A stretch of DNA of 64,000 bases from Clytia hemisphaerica (taxonomy: Eukaryota > Cnidaria > Hydrozoa > Leptothecata > Clytiidae), in assembly GCA_902728285.1 (NCBI GenBank), contig CACVBU010000953.1, forward strand, positions 591,892-655,891. Direction: 5' to 3'. Under the pieces are notes generated by a model that was not told the DNA's origin, did not search any database, and worked only from the letters and a program-made list of their open reading frames with translations. The translations under genes were made by a program, and so were the position numbers. This document shows, one piece after another, positions 11,301-20,648 of this stretch. Numbering within the stretch: the first letter of the stretch is position 1; the number at the start of each line of letters is the position of its first letter.

Positions 11301-13095
11301 GGACATGTTCATAAATGATGAGTAAATATCGGCCTTTTGGAGACATTTGAAATGACTGTTACAATTTTACTCATGATAAAAATGTAACAAAATTTCAGAG
11401 GTCCTAGCTGCTGCAGTGGTTAAGCTATATCGCTGAGGTTTCTTAAGATAATCTTGTATCAAAAAGAGACTTGATTGAATTGGAGCTATGAAGGTTTGTT
11501 TCAGAGTCAGTGAAATGATAAAAAAGTAACAAGCAAGAAATAAATAAGATGATAAAAATGGCCATAACTCATGAAATATGTATTGTGAAGATGTGAAAAT
11601 GTTACACATCACAGGTTATACATACACGGACCTTCATTTTGAGTTTCATGCATCAATGGCTGCTCATCTGATAAAAAAGTAACATTTTAAATCCTTGAAA
11701 TTGATACTTTTAAGAGCCCTTGAACCAAACAAAATCCAAGTAAAATTATTTTTCTTTCGTGGTTTATTGAACAAAATAGGTTGGAATTGTGCTTTATATA
11801 TTTTTTTAAATTGTAGAAGGCCTAAATAGGGTAATTTTGTAACATCAATTTCAACTCTTTCATAATATTGGCATCTTTTTTATATATGTTACATTTTTAC
11901 ATGATTGACATTAAAGAGGTTTCAGAGATGAATTTTATTTCTTCAGAAGGAAAGTAACGTACTAAAGCACTAGTTTTCATGTTAATAAGTCAACAGTACT
12001 GGGTCATTTAGTGGTAATAAAGTAACAAAATTGTTTTTTTTTCGCAATTTTTCCAAGTTTTGTTACAAATTTATCATGTTTTTATCGACTTTTAAATAGG
12101 CATTGGATGGTTTTAACTAGCCATAGGGTCAATGAATGGAAATAGTGACCCTCCATGTCCTCAAAAGAGTCTCAATTTGATAAATATGTAACAGGAATTC
12201 AAGAGTACAAACAAACATAAGTCTAAAATTGTAGTATAGACACCCTGTTTGTTACAGATTTACCATTTTAAAACAGACAAAGAAAACATGACAATACAAA
12301 AGACATGATATTGGTCTTAGGGTCAATTTAGATTAAAGAAATATCCTTCTTGTCACCAGTTAAATTTCTTTAATGGTCTTTCAACAACAAGTGCGCGCCT
12401 TGTCCGGTACTAAACAAGTTTGTGGTGTTACATTTTTACCCAAATGCAGCGTTTTTTGAAATTAAAGACATATTTTTAAAGGTCATAAGCCTCGTTAATA
12501 TTTCCCCCAAAGGAGGGCCTTTTTTGGTGAGATTGACATGATTAAAGTGACTTTAGGTACTTTTTTTGCTATTTGCTAATACTGTTACTATTTTATCTTT
12601 TTCTTAGCCGTAGATGTAGACCCTGTTACACTATTGCCCTCTATTGATTTTTTATTTTCTTATGGATAAAACTAACCATTTGAAGAAAATCGAACAATGA
12701 AAACAACATTGAACTTCTTTAATAATAAAAAAGTTACAATTGTTACATTTTTACCAATAGCAGGCCCGGGTAAGGTATATATAATGGTCAGTAGTGTAAA
12801 CCCTTCAATTCAATTCATCATTAAATACTACAATGCTGCTTTCCCTCCTAAGCCAACTAATGAATATACTCTTTTTTTACAGCCAAAAATATGACATTTT
12901 TCAACTATACCTTTTCTTCTATTAAATCGTCTCAAATGGTTTATCAGTTTATCTTGTGTATTTCACGAATTTTTACCAACAGATTCATTTCTTTCAATTT
13001 TTAGGATTGATATTGCATTCAATTTATACCCAAAAACATGTGTTGCTATGGACGGAAAAGTTTTCTCGAAATGGAAGCGTTATCAACAAAGTTGA
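4588..13095 (+). CDS. Divergent MIF-like protein A (3 exons, 123 aa)
   Basis: Exons are 4588-4695 (108 nt), 10610-10782 (173 nt) and 13005-13095 (91 nt), all GT-AG. A 36-codon first exon and a 173-nt second exon ending in AG|G match the intron positions of vertebrate MIF. The product opens MPHLRIHTNL, so Pro2, the N-terminal catalytic base of the tautomerase superfamily, is present after Met removal. The other MIF active-site positions are changed: Lys33 is Leu, Ile65 is Leu, and the Tyr of the 'DRVYI' strand is Asp (NRIDIAF). Cysteine and QQCAEIIFEAMKEVGVPQNR conservation with paralogue B indicates a maintained fold. There is no signal peptide, as usual for MIF. Intron 1 is 5.9 kb and filled with elements, including a LINE ORF1. 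A pyrimidine-rich AG at 4556-4557 precedes the ATG by 30 nt. Confidence 0.92.
4724..5057. mobile_element. MITE, TTTCGCGGAATT type, 334 bp
   Basis: The left end TACCTTAAGGGAA (4724) and right end TTCCCTTAAGGTA (5057) are exact inverted matches. Homology then continues as AAATTTTCGCGGAATTcAATTTC on both arms. It begins only 29 bp after the exon 1 donor of MIF-like gene A. Confidence 0.8.
5058..5281. repeat. ATAAGAAC-family dispersed repeat, copy 1
   Basis: About 225 bp beginning ACACGTTTTTTTATAAGAAC and containing AAGGCTTTG, CACCCAATTTCTTAGGAAAA and CATCCAAAGGCTTCAAAAAT. The same block occurs at 28060-28232 and 40442-40672, and as inverse or diverged copies at 13277-13537 and 17745-17975. Better copies end in the inverted sequence, so it is a MITE-like family. 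This copy runs into a T tract. Confidence 0.75.
5282..5327 (+). repeat. Poly(T) tract, 46 T
   Basis: An uninterrupted run of 46 T separates the ATAAGAAC repeat from the ORF1 element. Read in frame it would give a run of Phe upstream of the true ORF1 Met, which is not believable coding sequence. Confidence 0.95.
5358..6428 (+). CDS. LINE-type ORF1 protein, standing alone (356 aa)
   Basis: The frame is intact from ATG 5358 to TAG 6428. Residues about 25-80 form a PHD/FYVE-like zinc finger with Cys/His spacing seen in NRCTEQNC, LECHKCQRTLHYAC and CINCC. Residues about 85-215 are Lys/Glu-rich and probably coiled coil. Residues about 230-350 hold the RRM-like region typical of non-LTR retrotransposon ORF1 proteins (REANIIIHGVEENGNRDEND, YVSRIGKESNRTRPIKVVF, DDLTIMERDQVKEWRSKANE, SDYKWRVRGSPQGGLYLKK). 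ORF1 proteins bind the element RNA. No endonuclease or reverse transcriptase follows: the sequence reaches an (ATT)n tail 85 bp after the stop. It sits in intron 1 of MIF-like gene A. It is either a 3'-deleted LINE or an ORF1-only ('half-LINE') non-autonomous element; the intact frame favours recent insertion. Confidence 0.8.
   Translation: MKKTTKFQQKTVSPSRISTRDEIENVANRCTEQNCIKDDDKMRLECHKCQRTLHYACTGLPSYQIQMFLNKGYRKYQCINCCSIDQELHRKILDQSEKIKSCTHSRKEIEACENIIKVKNENERKLNVAVKELQARCQGYVKERNHVADTIQAQFLALETKLTTKIEDTMNAKPTDNKTKTNSKKSFAEITKTNDELNMKQILRSEKVEEQMEEQRKQSREANIIIHGVEENGNRDENDFVNELLNDVKINTEPTYVSRIGKESNRTRPIKVVFNGGHVKYKFMRNLRELKQYDKYTNMSITDDLTIMERDQVKEWRSKANERNRAMPQSDYKWRVRGSPQGGLYLKKIFCKTRSV
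6513..6537 (+). repeat. (ATT)n tail of the ORF1 element
   Basis: Eight ATT units directly follow the short 3' trailer of ORF1. Non-LTR elements of several clades end in such microsatellite tails, so this most likely marks the 3' end of the insertion. Confidence 0.65.
7662..7781. repeat. GGCGTGGGCGTTTGGCTGC repeat, copy 1
   Basis: About 120 bp from ATTATGGCGTGGGCG to AAAATACGCTAG. It is nearly identical to 21670-21777, including the phrase GTACTACGGCCAATATTCTA. A short (TATG)n run lies just upstream. Confidence 0.8.
8889..9119. repeat. G-rich element with CTTTTCCAGAAAA ends, copy 1
   Basis: The left end GGGCTCTTCCAGAAAATGTC and inverted right end ATTGGACTTTTCCAGAAAAA are related. The interior is dominated by GTCCGGGGG-like runs. 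A second copy is at 49277-49556. Confidence 0.65.
10371..10517. mobile_element. MITE, AATAGACC ends, 147 bp
   Basis: The 26-bp terminal inverted repeats are perfect (10371-10396 and 10492-10517, starting AATAGACCTTTTCATAAATT). It lies in intron 1 of MIF-like gene A, 92 bp before exon 2. A related half-copy is at 54964-55030, and a family relative with the same AATAGACCTT start is at 49701-49867. Confidence 0.9.
11340..12780. repeat. Irregular array of a GTTAC/GTAAC motif
   Basis: At least 16 copies of a short motif, TGTTAC-A-TTTTTAC or its inverse GATAAAAA-GTAACA, recur in both orientations at uneven 40-170 bp spacing through intron 2 of MIF-like gene A. Examples start near 11357, 11378, 11516, 11670, 11831, 11885, 12010, 12060, 12180, 12253, 12427, 12582, 12623 and 12733. 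The intervening sequence is not obviously repeated. No open frame explains it. Confidence 0.6.
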
Positions 13096-13276
13096 TTAAA
13101 ATGGCTGGAAAAGAAGCATTGGACCCAAAAAATAAGAACTTAAAGAAGCTAGCTTTATAGTAATTTGTTTTGAAATAATACTGATACGCCGCTAAACATT
13201 ATGTCAATGGGTAAACCATCATGATTTAGAATGTAAAAATTTAGGTTCTTATTTCTTACTAAAATTCTTACTTACA

Positions 13277-13537
13277 ATGTACACTTTTTTTATAAGAACC
13301 AGTAAATTTTTGATGAGCCTCGGCTATTCTTATTTGTTTTACACTTTGAGCCTCAAATTGTTCTTATCCTGTTTTTATTTATAGGATAAAATTGAGTTAT
13401 TTAGGCTTCATACCCAATTTTTACTGCTTTGGCCTCTAAATTGCTTGAAATTGAGTATCCAGGCTCAGCATTGTTCTTGAATTGTTCTTATTTTTTGGCA
13501 ATTTTAAAGCTCATTGTTCTTATAAAAAAATTGTGAT
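13277..13537. repeat. ATAAGAAC-family repeat, copy 2
   Basis: It is bounded by TACACTTTTTTTATAAGAAC and its inverse TTCTTATAAAAAAATTGTG. The interior carries GAGCCT/GCTTC and TTGTTCTTA phrases shared with the other copies. It lies about 180 bp after the stop of MIF-like gene A. Confidence 0.65.
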
Positions 13538-14423
13538 TTGATATTTGTGGTGTGTTTTCACTTTTTAACTAAAATAACACTTGGAAGTTGTGCTCTTTCT
13601 TTGATTAATAAAAAATATCTTTCCAACGAAGTTTCTCTTTAAACAATCTTATCAGGTAGGAGAAAGCTTAAAAGTTGCGTTGTTATTTTAAAAAGCAATT
13701 TACTACACTGAAACTTACATTCAAGTTCAAAGATGTCGAGTTTCTGCATGTCAGTGTTTGTTGTTGTGATCAAGTTACAGTTCCTATTGCAAACAAAGTA
13801 TGGTAATAAAACCACATTCATTTCGTTTGATATCCTCAACAGTGGCATTTGTTGTGACTGTCGGGCTTTTGGATTGACATTAGTGTATTGGTATGAAGTT
13901 TTACTTTTAAAATTACTTTCACCTTTCTTAAAGAGTTATTTTTTCCCCATTTACTTTGTCTCTGTTATTGAATAGGATATTCTACCGTGCATTACACTAT
14001 ATTTGCGTCTTTGTCTCACCAGACTAGTGTATACTCCTGGATGGACTTTGCTTGAACTTTGCTGAACTGCTTTATTTTAAGTTTTGATGATTTTTTGATT
14101 TTGCTGACGCTGAATCTAGTGTGCCATTCAGTCTATCAAAATCCCTCCGGGTGGCATTCGGGCTATGTCTCATCCCTGAGTTTTTACAAGATAATTCACT
14201 AATTGGTCATTTGAAGTGTAGTGTCACTATAGAGATGATGCGTTCTTTAGAAAAAGTAACAAAATTGTTTTATTACTGGTTAACGACCAACCAAATCAAA
14301 TAAATAAGAGCTTGTAACAACTCCAGCTTGTCCTATGTCTCACGTGTACGTTACTTTGTATTTAAAAATGTGAAGCCTCAGGCCATTTTGTCAATATAAT
14401 AGTTCTTATTTATATCTCTTTAG
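13538..14423. other. Intergenic DNA between MIF-like genes A and B
   Basis: No gene or bounded element is seen. Open frames at 13639-13848 (-) and 13733-13975 (+) overlap one another on opposite strands and look like chance. The stretch ends in a pyrimidine-rich AG at 14422-14423, 20 nt before the next ATG. Confidence 0.5.
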
Positions 14424-14443
14424 GAATACAAGGATTTTTCAAC

Positions 14444-17400
14444 ATGCCACACCTTCGGATCCACACTAATCTCACTAAAGATCCCTTCACTGAAGAATTC
14501 ATCAAAAATGTCACTCAAAAACTTGCCAGTGTCATGTCACTACCTCCAGCACATGTTAGTACAACTGTTTTTATTGGTATTCTAAAATTTTCAAATTTAA
14601 ACTTATAATATAAGTGGATCAGGAAGTATTCTATTGTTATATCTACAGTCAACTCTCTCTAGTTCGAACCTCTACTTTTCGAACCTTTCTATAATTCGAA
14701 CTAAAATATTGATCCCCTCAGCTAGAAATTCATATAAAATACTTTTTGTAATTTGAATCCTGCTCTAATTCGAGAAGAAAAATTTTCTTCCCTTATAGAT
14801 CGAATTAAAGAGAGAGGTCTAATAATCATAAGCGATATAAATCCACATTTTACCTTACAGGTTTATTTATTTAACAATTTTAATTTGACGATAATTTTAA
14901 TTTAGCGATAGTTTTCTTAAAATCTACCTTGGGTGGGAGAGTGAAAGTATTTTTTTTAATCAATCGTTTATTCTTTCCATTCTTATTTCAGCCCTAAATA
15001 AACCAGCTGCGCTGGAAGCTCTAGCCGTAAGCTGAGAAAGATGCAAGGATTAGATAAAATAAACAGGTCGGAAATGGAATGCAAAAAGGGGATTCATAAT
15101 ATGCATAATAACTGTTATATTCTTCGGACATACCCCGAAATTTTCTCTCTATTGCGCGTCATATGAGTGTCACGGGGGCCAAAATTAGCACATAAAGAAA
15201 AAAAACGAACTAATTAACTTTAGGGGTGATTTTCCTAAGGGTAAAATTTGTTTGTGCGAATGGCACCTAAAGAAGCGAAATCAGCAAAATTTAATCCCCG
15301 CAAAAGTTTATCCCATTAAGCCACGGGTTTTTAGCTAAGCACTATTTTTTCTGCTGGGATAATACTTGGAGAAGAGTAGGATAAACCAAATAAAATGGTT
15401 CAATAGTGTGTATGTAATAAATAGTGTTATATTTGGAAAAAACCTGTTTCGCGTTTGAAAAATGTTCAAAAGGAACGGTCGCCCCAGCCAATGAAATTAC
15501 GACAAAGTCCAAAAAATATCATTTTCAGTTATAACACTGTGAAAATTTCTCCGATCTTGTTCAAATTTACACAGGAATTGTGTTTTAGTATCCTTTACTG
15601 AATTCTCATAGTGATATGTTTGTAAAAAATCTGTGTCAGGTTTGAAAAATCAAAAGGAATGGTTGCCAGCCGCGACAAAATTACGACAAAGTCCAAAACG
15701 ATCATTTTCAGCCATAATACTGTGAAAAAATTTCCGATCTTGTTCAAATTTACACAGGAATTGTGTTTTAGTATCCTTTACTGAATTCTGATAGTGATAT
15801 GTTTGTAAAAAATCTGTGTCGGGTTTGAAAAATCAAAAGGAACGGTCGCCAGCTGCGACGCAAATTACGACAAAGTCCAAAAACGATCATTTTCAGCCAT
15901 AATACTGTGAAAATTTCTCCAATCTTGTTCAAATTTACACAGGAATTGTGTTTTAGTATCCTTTACTGAATTCTCATAGTGATATGTTTGTAAAAAATCT
16001 GTGTCAGGTTTGAAAAATCAAAAGGAATGGTTGCCAGCCGCGACAAAATTACGACAAAGTCCAAAACGATCATTTTCAGCCATAATACTGTGAAAATTTC
16101 TCCGATCTTGTTCAAAATTTACACAGGAATTGTGTTTTAGTATCCTTTACTGAATTCTCATAGTGATTGTTGTAAAAAATCTGTGTCGGGTTTGAAAATC
16201 AAAAGGAATGGTTTGCCAGCCGCGACGCAAATTACGACAAAGTCCAAAACGATCATTTTCAGCCATAATACTGTGAAAATTTCTCCGATCTTGTTCAAAT
16301 TTACACAGGAATGTGTTTTAGTATCCTTTACTGAATTCTCATAGTGATATGGTAAAAAATCTGTGTCGGGTTTGAAAAATCAAAAGGAATGGTTGCCAGC
16401 CGCGACAAAATTACGACAAAAGTCCAAAACGATCATTTTCAGCCATACTAACTGTGAAAATTTCTCCGATCTTGTTCAAATTTACACAGGAATTGTGTTT
16501 TTAGTATCCTTTACTGAATTCTCATAGTGATATGTTTGTAAAAAATCTGTGTCGGGTTTGAAAAATCAAAAGGAACGGTCGCCAGCCGCGATGAAATTAC
16601 AACAAAGTCCAAAAATGATAATTTTCAGCCCTAACACTGTCTGACTGTGAAAATTTCTCCAATCTTGTTAAAATTTACACAGGAACTGTGTTTCAGTATC
16701 CTTTATTGAATTCTCATAGTGATATGTTTGTAAAAAATCTGTGTGGGGTTTGAAAAATCAAAAGGAACGGTCGCCAGCCGATGATGAATACGACAATAAC
16801 AAAGTCCAAAACAGGATCATTTTCAGCCATACATAACACCACAAAAAATACTGTGTATCAATGGCTGTGTGTTTGAAAGTTTCATTGTCAAGTTTGAAAA
16901 TCCAAAAGGGACAACCACCAATTATATATCATCATGAAAAATGACCAAAAGTCCAAAATAGATCATCTTTACAGCATAAAATCATGAGAAACACACGTAT
17001 TTGAATTCGCTTGACAAGACACAGACAAGTTCTTTTAGTGATAACTAGCAAGTGAGATAAATTAATACCAGTATTTACACTTGCAGCTATCTTTTTACAC
17101 TAAAAATATGGTAATCAAAAACAATGAAAGCAAATTCTCACCCTTCTCTAGCAGAAAATTTGGCAAGAATATCGATTAGGTTTTCTCGTGACCAGCCAAT
17201 GTTTACTTCACTAACTGATTTGTACTGGCAGTTTATTAGGAAGCTAACTTCATTTTCATCAACTTTTCTCTCTATGATTGCTCAAGCAGGAGCGCACAAT
17301 AAGGGAGATAAACAACACAATAAAGGAGATAATATCTCGCGCTTTCGTTTTCTTCAGCGGATTTCCCGCTCTCCCGAACATCGATAGAAACCGAATCGGG

Positions 17401-19170
17401 AAATACTTTTTTGGAATCTTAACGCCGTCCCCCCCAACACCCATTTTAATGCTCACCTGCGGCTAGAGCAATTAAAGTTATATAGTCTATTTTAACAAAT
17501 TTGCCCCAATTTTCTTGAAATTTTCTTAATTTTGAGCCTCATTATTTCATATCCCAATGTTCTTTTTTAGGCACCTGTATTTTCATTAAGTGTTGGCGAA
17601 ACAATGTACTACATGGGCAGCTATGAACCTTCAGCATTTATCACCTTTGCAACGCTGGGTGACTCGCCAAAAGAAGAAATGAACCAACAATGCGCTGAAG
17701 TCATCTTCGAAGCAATGAAAGACATTGGGGTACCACAAAACAGGTACACGTTTGTTTTATAAGAACGTCCAAAATCTTTGAAGCCTTCCGATGTTCTTAA
17801 CTTTTTAGTTTTAGCCTCTAAATGTTCTTAAAGTGTTCTCAATTACACCATTTTTTGAAAATTTTGCAATTTTCAAATAAGAGTTTTTGAGGTTTCAAAG
17901 CCTTAGCTTGTTTTTAACATTTTTGCCATCGAAGCCTTTTGTTCTTATATAGTTTGTTCTTAAAAAAAGCGTATAAGGTGAAGTGGATTCAAAATTTCTT
18001 TAGAACTCTCCTTCATGTAGGAGGTTTATTGCTACTTTCGGTTTAACAAATCAATGAATTTTGACCCCCCCCTCCCCACACACTCCATGGCTTTTTGTCG
18101 AAAAAGTAAAAATTTTTCTATGCAAAATTACAAAAAACAACTCAATGCCTAAAACAGTCGTTTTCCTAATAACTGGGATACTGATCACGCATTGATGTGA
18201 GTAACAACTGGGACGCTAAATCAGGTAAGTTCAATATTGAAGTCAATACTACCGTAATAAATAATTGAATGTCTAGAAAACTTTGCACCTTTGAGTTTAA
18301 AGCCCGAAGGGCTAGAGTAGAATCTCTAACCTTTCTCAGGCAAGAAAAAGTGAAGCCACTTATTTCCCATCAAGAATGTCCCTAGAACGCGCCGCAATCA
18401 TGACGACGGATTGTATCTAGCGGTTCCTTTGTTTTTGAGGACTGCTTTTTTTTTTAATCTAGCGATAGGTTTTACTATTACTCTGGCGTTTGTGTAAAAA
18501 CCACACGCTGGTGTTCTGTATGGGAAATAAGTGGCTTCATTTCCAATCCAGGAGTCTCGAGTTTAGCTCTTCGGACTTGGAAGTCAATGTTTTATACACA
18601 TTCTACTTTGAATTGACATTGACATAGAAGTTAAGGACCTTTAATGATTTTTCATAATCACCACTAATTGATTTTAATAGGCACCCATCACAACACCTTT
18701 TATCAATTCTAACTTCTGAAATCAAGGAGCTACCTCAAGAAAATCTTTAAAAATTCTTTCTATAATTTTCAGTAGTAATAATAATATCAGCGACCGTAGT
18801 GCAGTGGTGGAGCATCCGGCTACGGTGCGCAAGGTTGTGGGCTTAACCCCCAGCCGACTCATACCAAAGATTTCCATACTTGATGCCTCTCTGCTTGATG
18901 CTCAGCAATTGAGAGAGGTATCAAGGTTAAGTGGGGAAATCCAGGGAGAAAGAGTGACGCCCTCCCCTACCTTCGGGTAGATAGCTATCGAAAGAGGAGC
19001 CTTCGGGTCGCCTCCAACTGCGGTCACAGACTTACTGAATAATAGATAGAACTTTTAAAGATTTTCTTGTTTCTTACACCATTTTCAGGATTGATATTGT
19101 CTTCAATGTTTATCCCAAGAGCTGTGTTGCCATGGATGGGAAACTTTTCTCGAAATGGAAATTTGATTAG
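14444..19170 (+). CDS. Divergent MIF-like protein B (3 exons, 121 aa)
   Basis: Exons are 14444-14554 (111 nt), 17571-17743 (173 nt) and 19089-19170 (82 nt). Intron positions and phases equal those of gene A, except that exon 1 is one codon longer. The product starts MPHLRIHTNLTKD, with catalytic-type Pro2 kept. As in A, the Lys33, Ile65 and Tyr96 equivalents are lost (SLPPAH, ATLGDS, NRIDIVF). Exon 1 is about 91% identical in protein to A, exon 2 only about 64%, so the two genes have not diverged evenly. Intron 1 contains a 183-bp-period satellite; intron 2 contains an ATAAGAAC element abutting the donor, a MITE and a SINE. No signal peptide. Probable cytosolic or leaderless-secreted MIF-fold protein; enzymatic tautomerase activity is doubtful. 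Confidence 0.92.
14648..14822. mobile_element. Possible small inverted-repeat element
   Basis: CAACTCTCTCTAGTTCGAA near 14649 pairs imperfectly with TCGAATTAAAGAGAGAGGTC near 14802. The interior repeats the word TTCGAA/TTCGAACC four times. Ends are approximate. Confidence 0.4.
15420..16830 (+). repeat. Satellite, period about 183 bp, 7 units
   Basis: The phrase GTGAAAATTTCTCCGATCTT recurs at about 15540, 15722, 15907, 16090, 16272, 16453 and 16647, a period of 182-194 bp, with degenerate partial units at each end. Units differ mainly by 1-nt indels in A/T runs and C/T changes (CAGCCGCGA context). The whole array sits in intron 1 of MIF-like gene B. No frame runs through it. Confidence 0.95.
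17745..17975. repeat. ATAAGAAC-family repeat, copy 3
   Basis: It begins TACACGTTTGTTTTATAAGA and ends in the inverse TTCTTAAAAAAAGCGTATA. It begins at the second base of the intron 2 donor of MIF-like gene B (exon ends 17743, GT at 17744-17745), so part of the donor may be element sequence. Confidence 0.7.
18299..18578. mobile_element. GCCCGAAGGGCTAGAG MITE family, copy 1
   Basis: The left end AAAGCCCGAAGGGCTAGAGT and the inverted right end AAGTCCGAAGAGCTAAACTC match. It shares with the copies at 42596-42854, 51982-52236 and 55548-55815 the block AATCTCTAACCTTTCTC, GAAAAAGTGAAGCC and the intron-like ACAAA-GA interior. Confidence 0.75.
18736..19069 (+). mobile_element. tRNA-derived SINE bounded by a 26-bp inverted repeat
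   Basis: From 18792 the sequence GCGACCGTAGTGCAGTGGTG... with GGGCTTAACCCCCAGCC further on resembles a tRNA head with A and B boxes. It is followed by a tRNA-unrelated body (CTTCGGGTAGATAGCT, CCTTCGGGTCGCCTCCAACT, GCGGTCACAGACTTACTGAA). Outside this, CAAGAAAATCTTTAAAAATT at 18736 is inverted at 19044-19069 with 24 of 26 matches. No direct target duplication is seen, so the SINE may sit inside another inverted-repeat element. Confidence 0.6.
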
Positions 19171-19378
19171 TTTTGCTTGTAATTTGTCATTTTATTTAGG
19201 AGAACATTTTAAGAAATAGAAACTGTTTAACCATTTTAATAGGATTTTATCGAAAATTTTTGAAATTATTTTCTACTGCATTTAATAGATTTACCTATAC
19301 TAAACTATCTTGAGAATGTTAGTTTGAAAAATGTTTTTGGCTCTCCATAGAAGGTATCTTCAGGTGATTGTCATCTTT

Positions 19379-19584
19379 TTTTATTTTGACTAAGTAGCCT
19401 CAGTTATCACATCAAACATATGCTCGCTTTGTACATCTAATACATCTTTTCAGTATAGACAATAAAAAAATGTGTCAAAAAGGATTGGGACGGTTTTAGT
19501 GGGATAAAGCGGACAAAAAATGCCTTTTTATTTTGACTAAGTAGCCTCAAGTTGTTACATCAAACATATGCTCGCTTTGCACAT
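19379..19584. repeat. 58-bp direct duplication flanking a 71-bp mobile word
   Basis: TTTTATTTTGACTAAGTAGC... at 19379-19436 recurs at 19527-19584 with a few changes. Between them, 19452-19522 (AGTATAGACAAT to GACAAAAAATG) is a sequence that also occurs inverted at 39478-39547. It follows the stop of MIF-like gene B. Confidence 0.75.
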
Positions 19585-19677
19585 ATCTTATAGAATATCT
19601 CCTTATGTTATATGTAACTTCTGGTAGAGATTTCTCATGTGCCAGGCTTTATTTATCAAAAATCATATCAAACTCTG

Positions 19678-20026
19678 GCGTAGTGGTATAGTGGTTGTCG
19701 TGCTTGACAACACTTGACACCCACTGTGGCACTACGATTCACTTGGCAAGTGAATGCTCCTTCGCCCGGGTCAGCCCATGCCATGTGAGGGGAATTGGTT
19801 ACCATAACTCTGATACAAAGAGTATGGGTAGATATTCCAGACATTGTGGTGTGCTGAGACACTTAAGAGGTTCTACACCAGCGAGGACATCTGTTCTCCC
19901 GTGTAGTTCGAGTGTCGTGGTATACATCATGGCTCGGCAGGGTTGCAATGTCTGCTTGCGCTGTGATTCCTACTCCATCGTGGGTAGGACCCATTCCGAT
20001 GCATCGGAGGGCATATCTATCTATCT
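19678..20026 (+). mobile_element. tRNA-derived SINE with 13-bp target duplication
   Basis: The flanks ATATCAAACTCTG at 19665-19677 and 20027-20039 are identical 13-bp direct repeats. The 349-bp insert starts GCGTAGTGGTATAGTGGTTG, an Asp/Gly/Glu-type tRNA head with an A box, and ends in a short (ATCT)n tail. Open frames inside it are chance. Confidence 0.88.
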
Positions 20027-20204
20027 ATATCAAACTCTGCTGAGTGGATCCTTTGGAGATATTAAGTTATACCTATCTTGATATTCTAAGATTTTCTTTT
20101 TATTAAATTGTAAGTGTGTGAATGGGGCTCACCCAGTCCCCACCTAGTCATAAAACAGGTTGTTCTTTTGGAAAATATGTTCATCTCATTTTATATCTGG
20201 ATGC

Positions 20205-20495
20205 GGGGGTACCACCCTTGCCATCCGACGGGGTTTCAGTTAAAGTTCAAAAAATGGACCGTACACGGGACTCGTTTTTATGAAAAAAGTGTCCCAAACG
20301 GAACAAAAATTGCAAAAATTTTCTCAAAATCGTCCATTTTTTTTTCAAATTCCAGCAAAATAGTACCCTACGAGGGACTGATTTTCTTTATTTTGTTGTT
20401 TTTGCCACCCTACCCGGACTCATTGAGATGAAAAAAGGTACCTTGACCAGCGGCACATCCCCGTACCCCTTTTTGACGAAGTACCTCCATCCCCC
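20205..20495. repeat. GGGTACTT / TATGTGCC repeat, copy 1
   Basis: The right part (GCGGCACATCCCCGTACCCC, GACGAAGTACCTCCATCCCC) is the inverse of the start of the related copies at 21995-22200 and 32114-32440. The left part has GCGGGGGTACCACCCTTGCC. Ends are approximate. Confidence 0.5.
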
Positions 20496-20648
20496 GGGAT
20501 CTGAATGTTATCTGAACGTTTGATGGACTTTTGGCTTTGAAGTTCTGTACCAACTGATCGGTTTTGTAAAGCTACCTCGTAAATCTAGTTTTTAAATTTC
20601 TTTCTTTAGTGTACTAATACAATAAAAATAACTAAATAGATCAACACA

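Noticed and set aside
15420-16830. Regularly spaced repeats resembling a CRISPR array
   Set aside because: The repeated unit is the whole 183 bp with no unique spacers, and the genome is eukaryotic: a satellite.
17124-17466. Overlapping 62-87-codon frames on both strands
   Set aside because: Mutual shadows in a MIF-like B intron, with no homology and no splice context.
18790-18870. tRNA gene
   Set aside because: The A- and B-box-like words are there, but the cloverleaf is degenerate and the sequence continues into a SINE body.
19678-19760. tRNA gene
   Set aside because: A tRNA-like head only; bounded by 13-bp duplications with an (ATCT)n tail, so it is a SINE.
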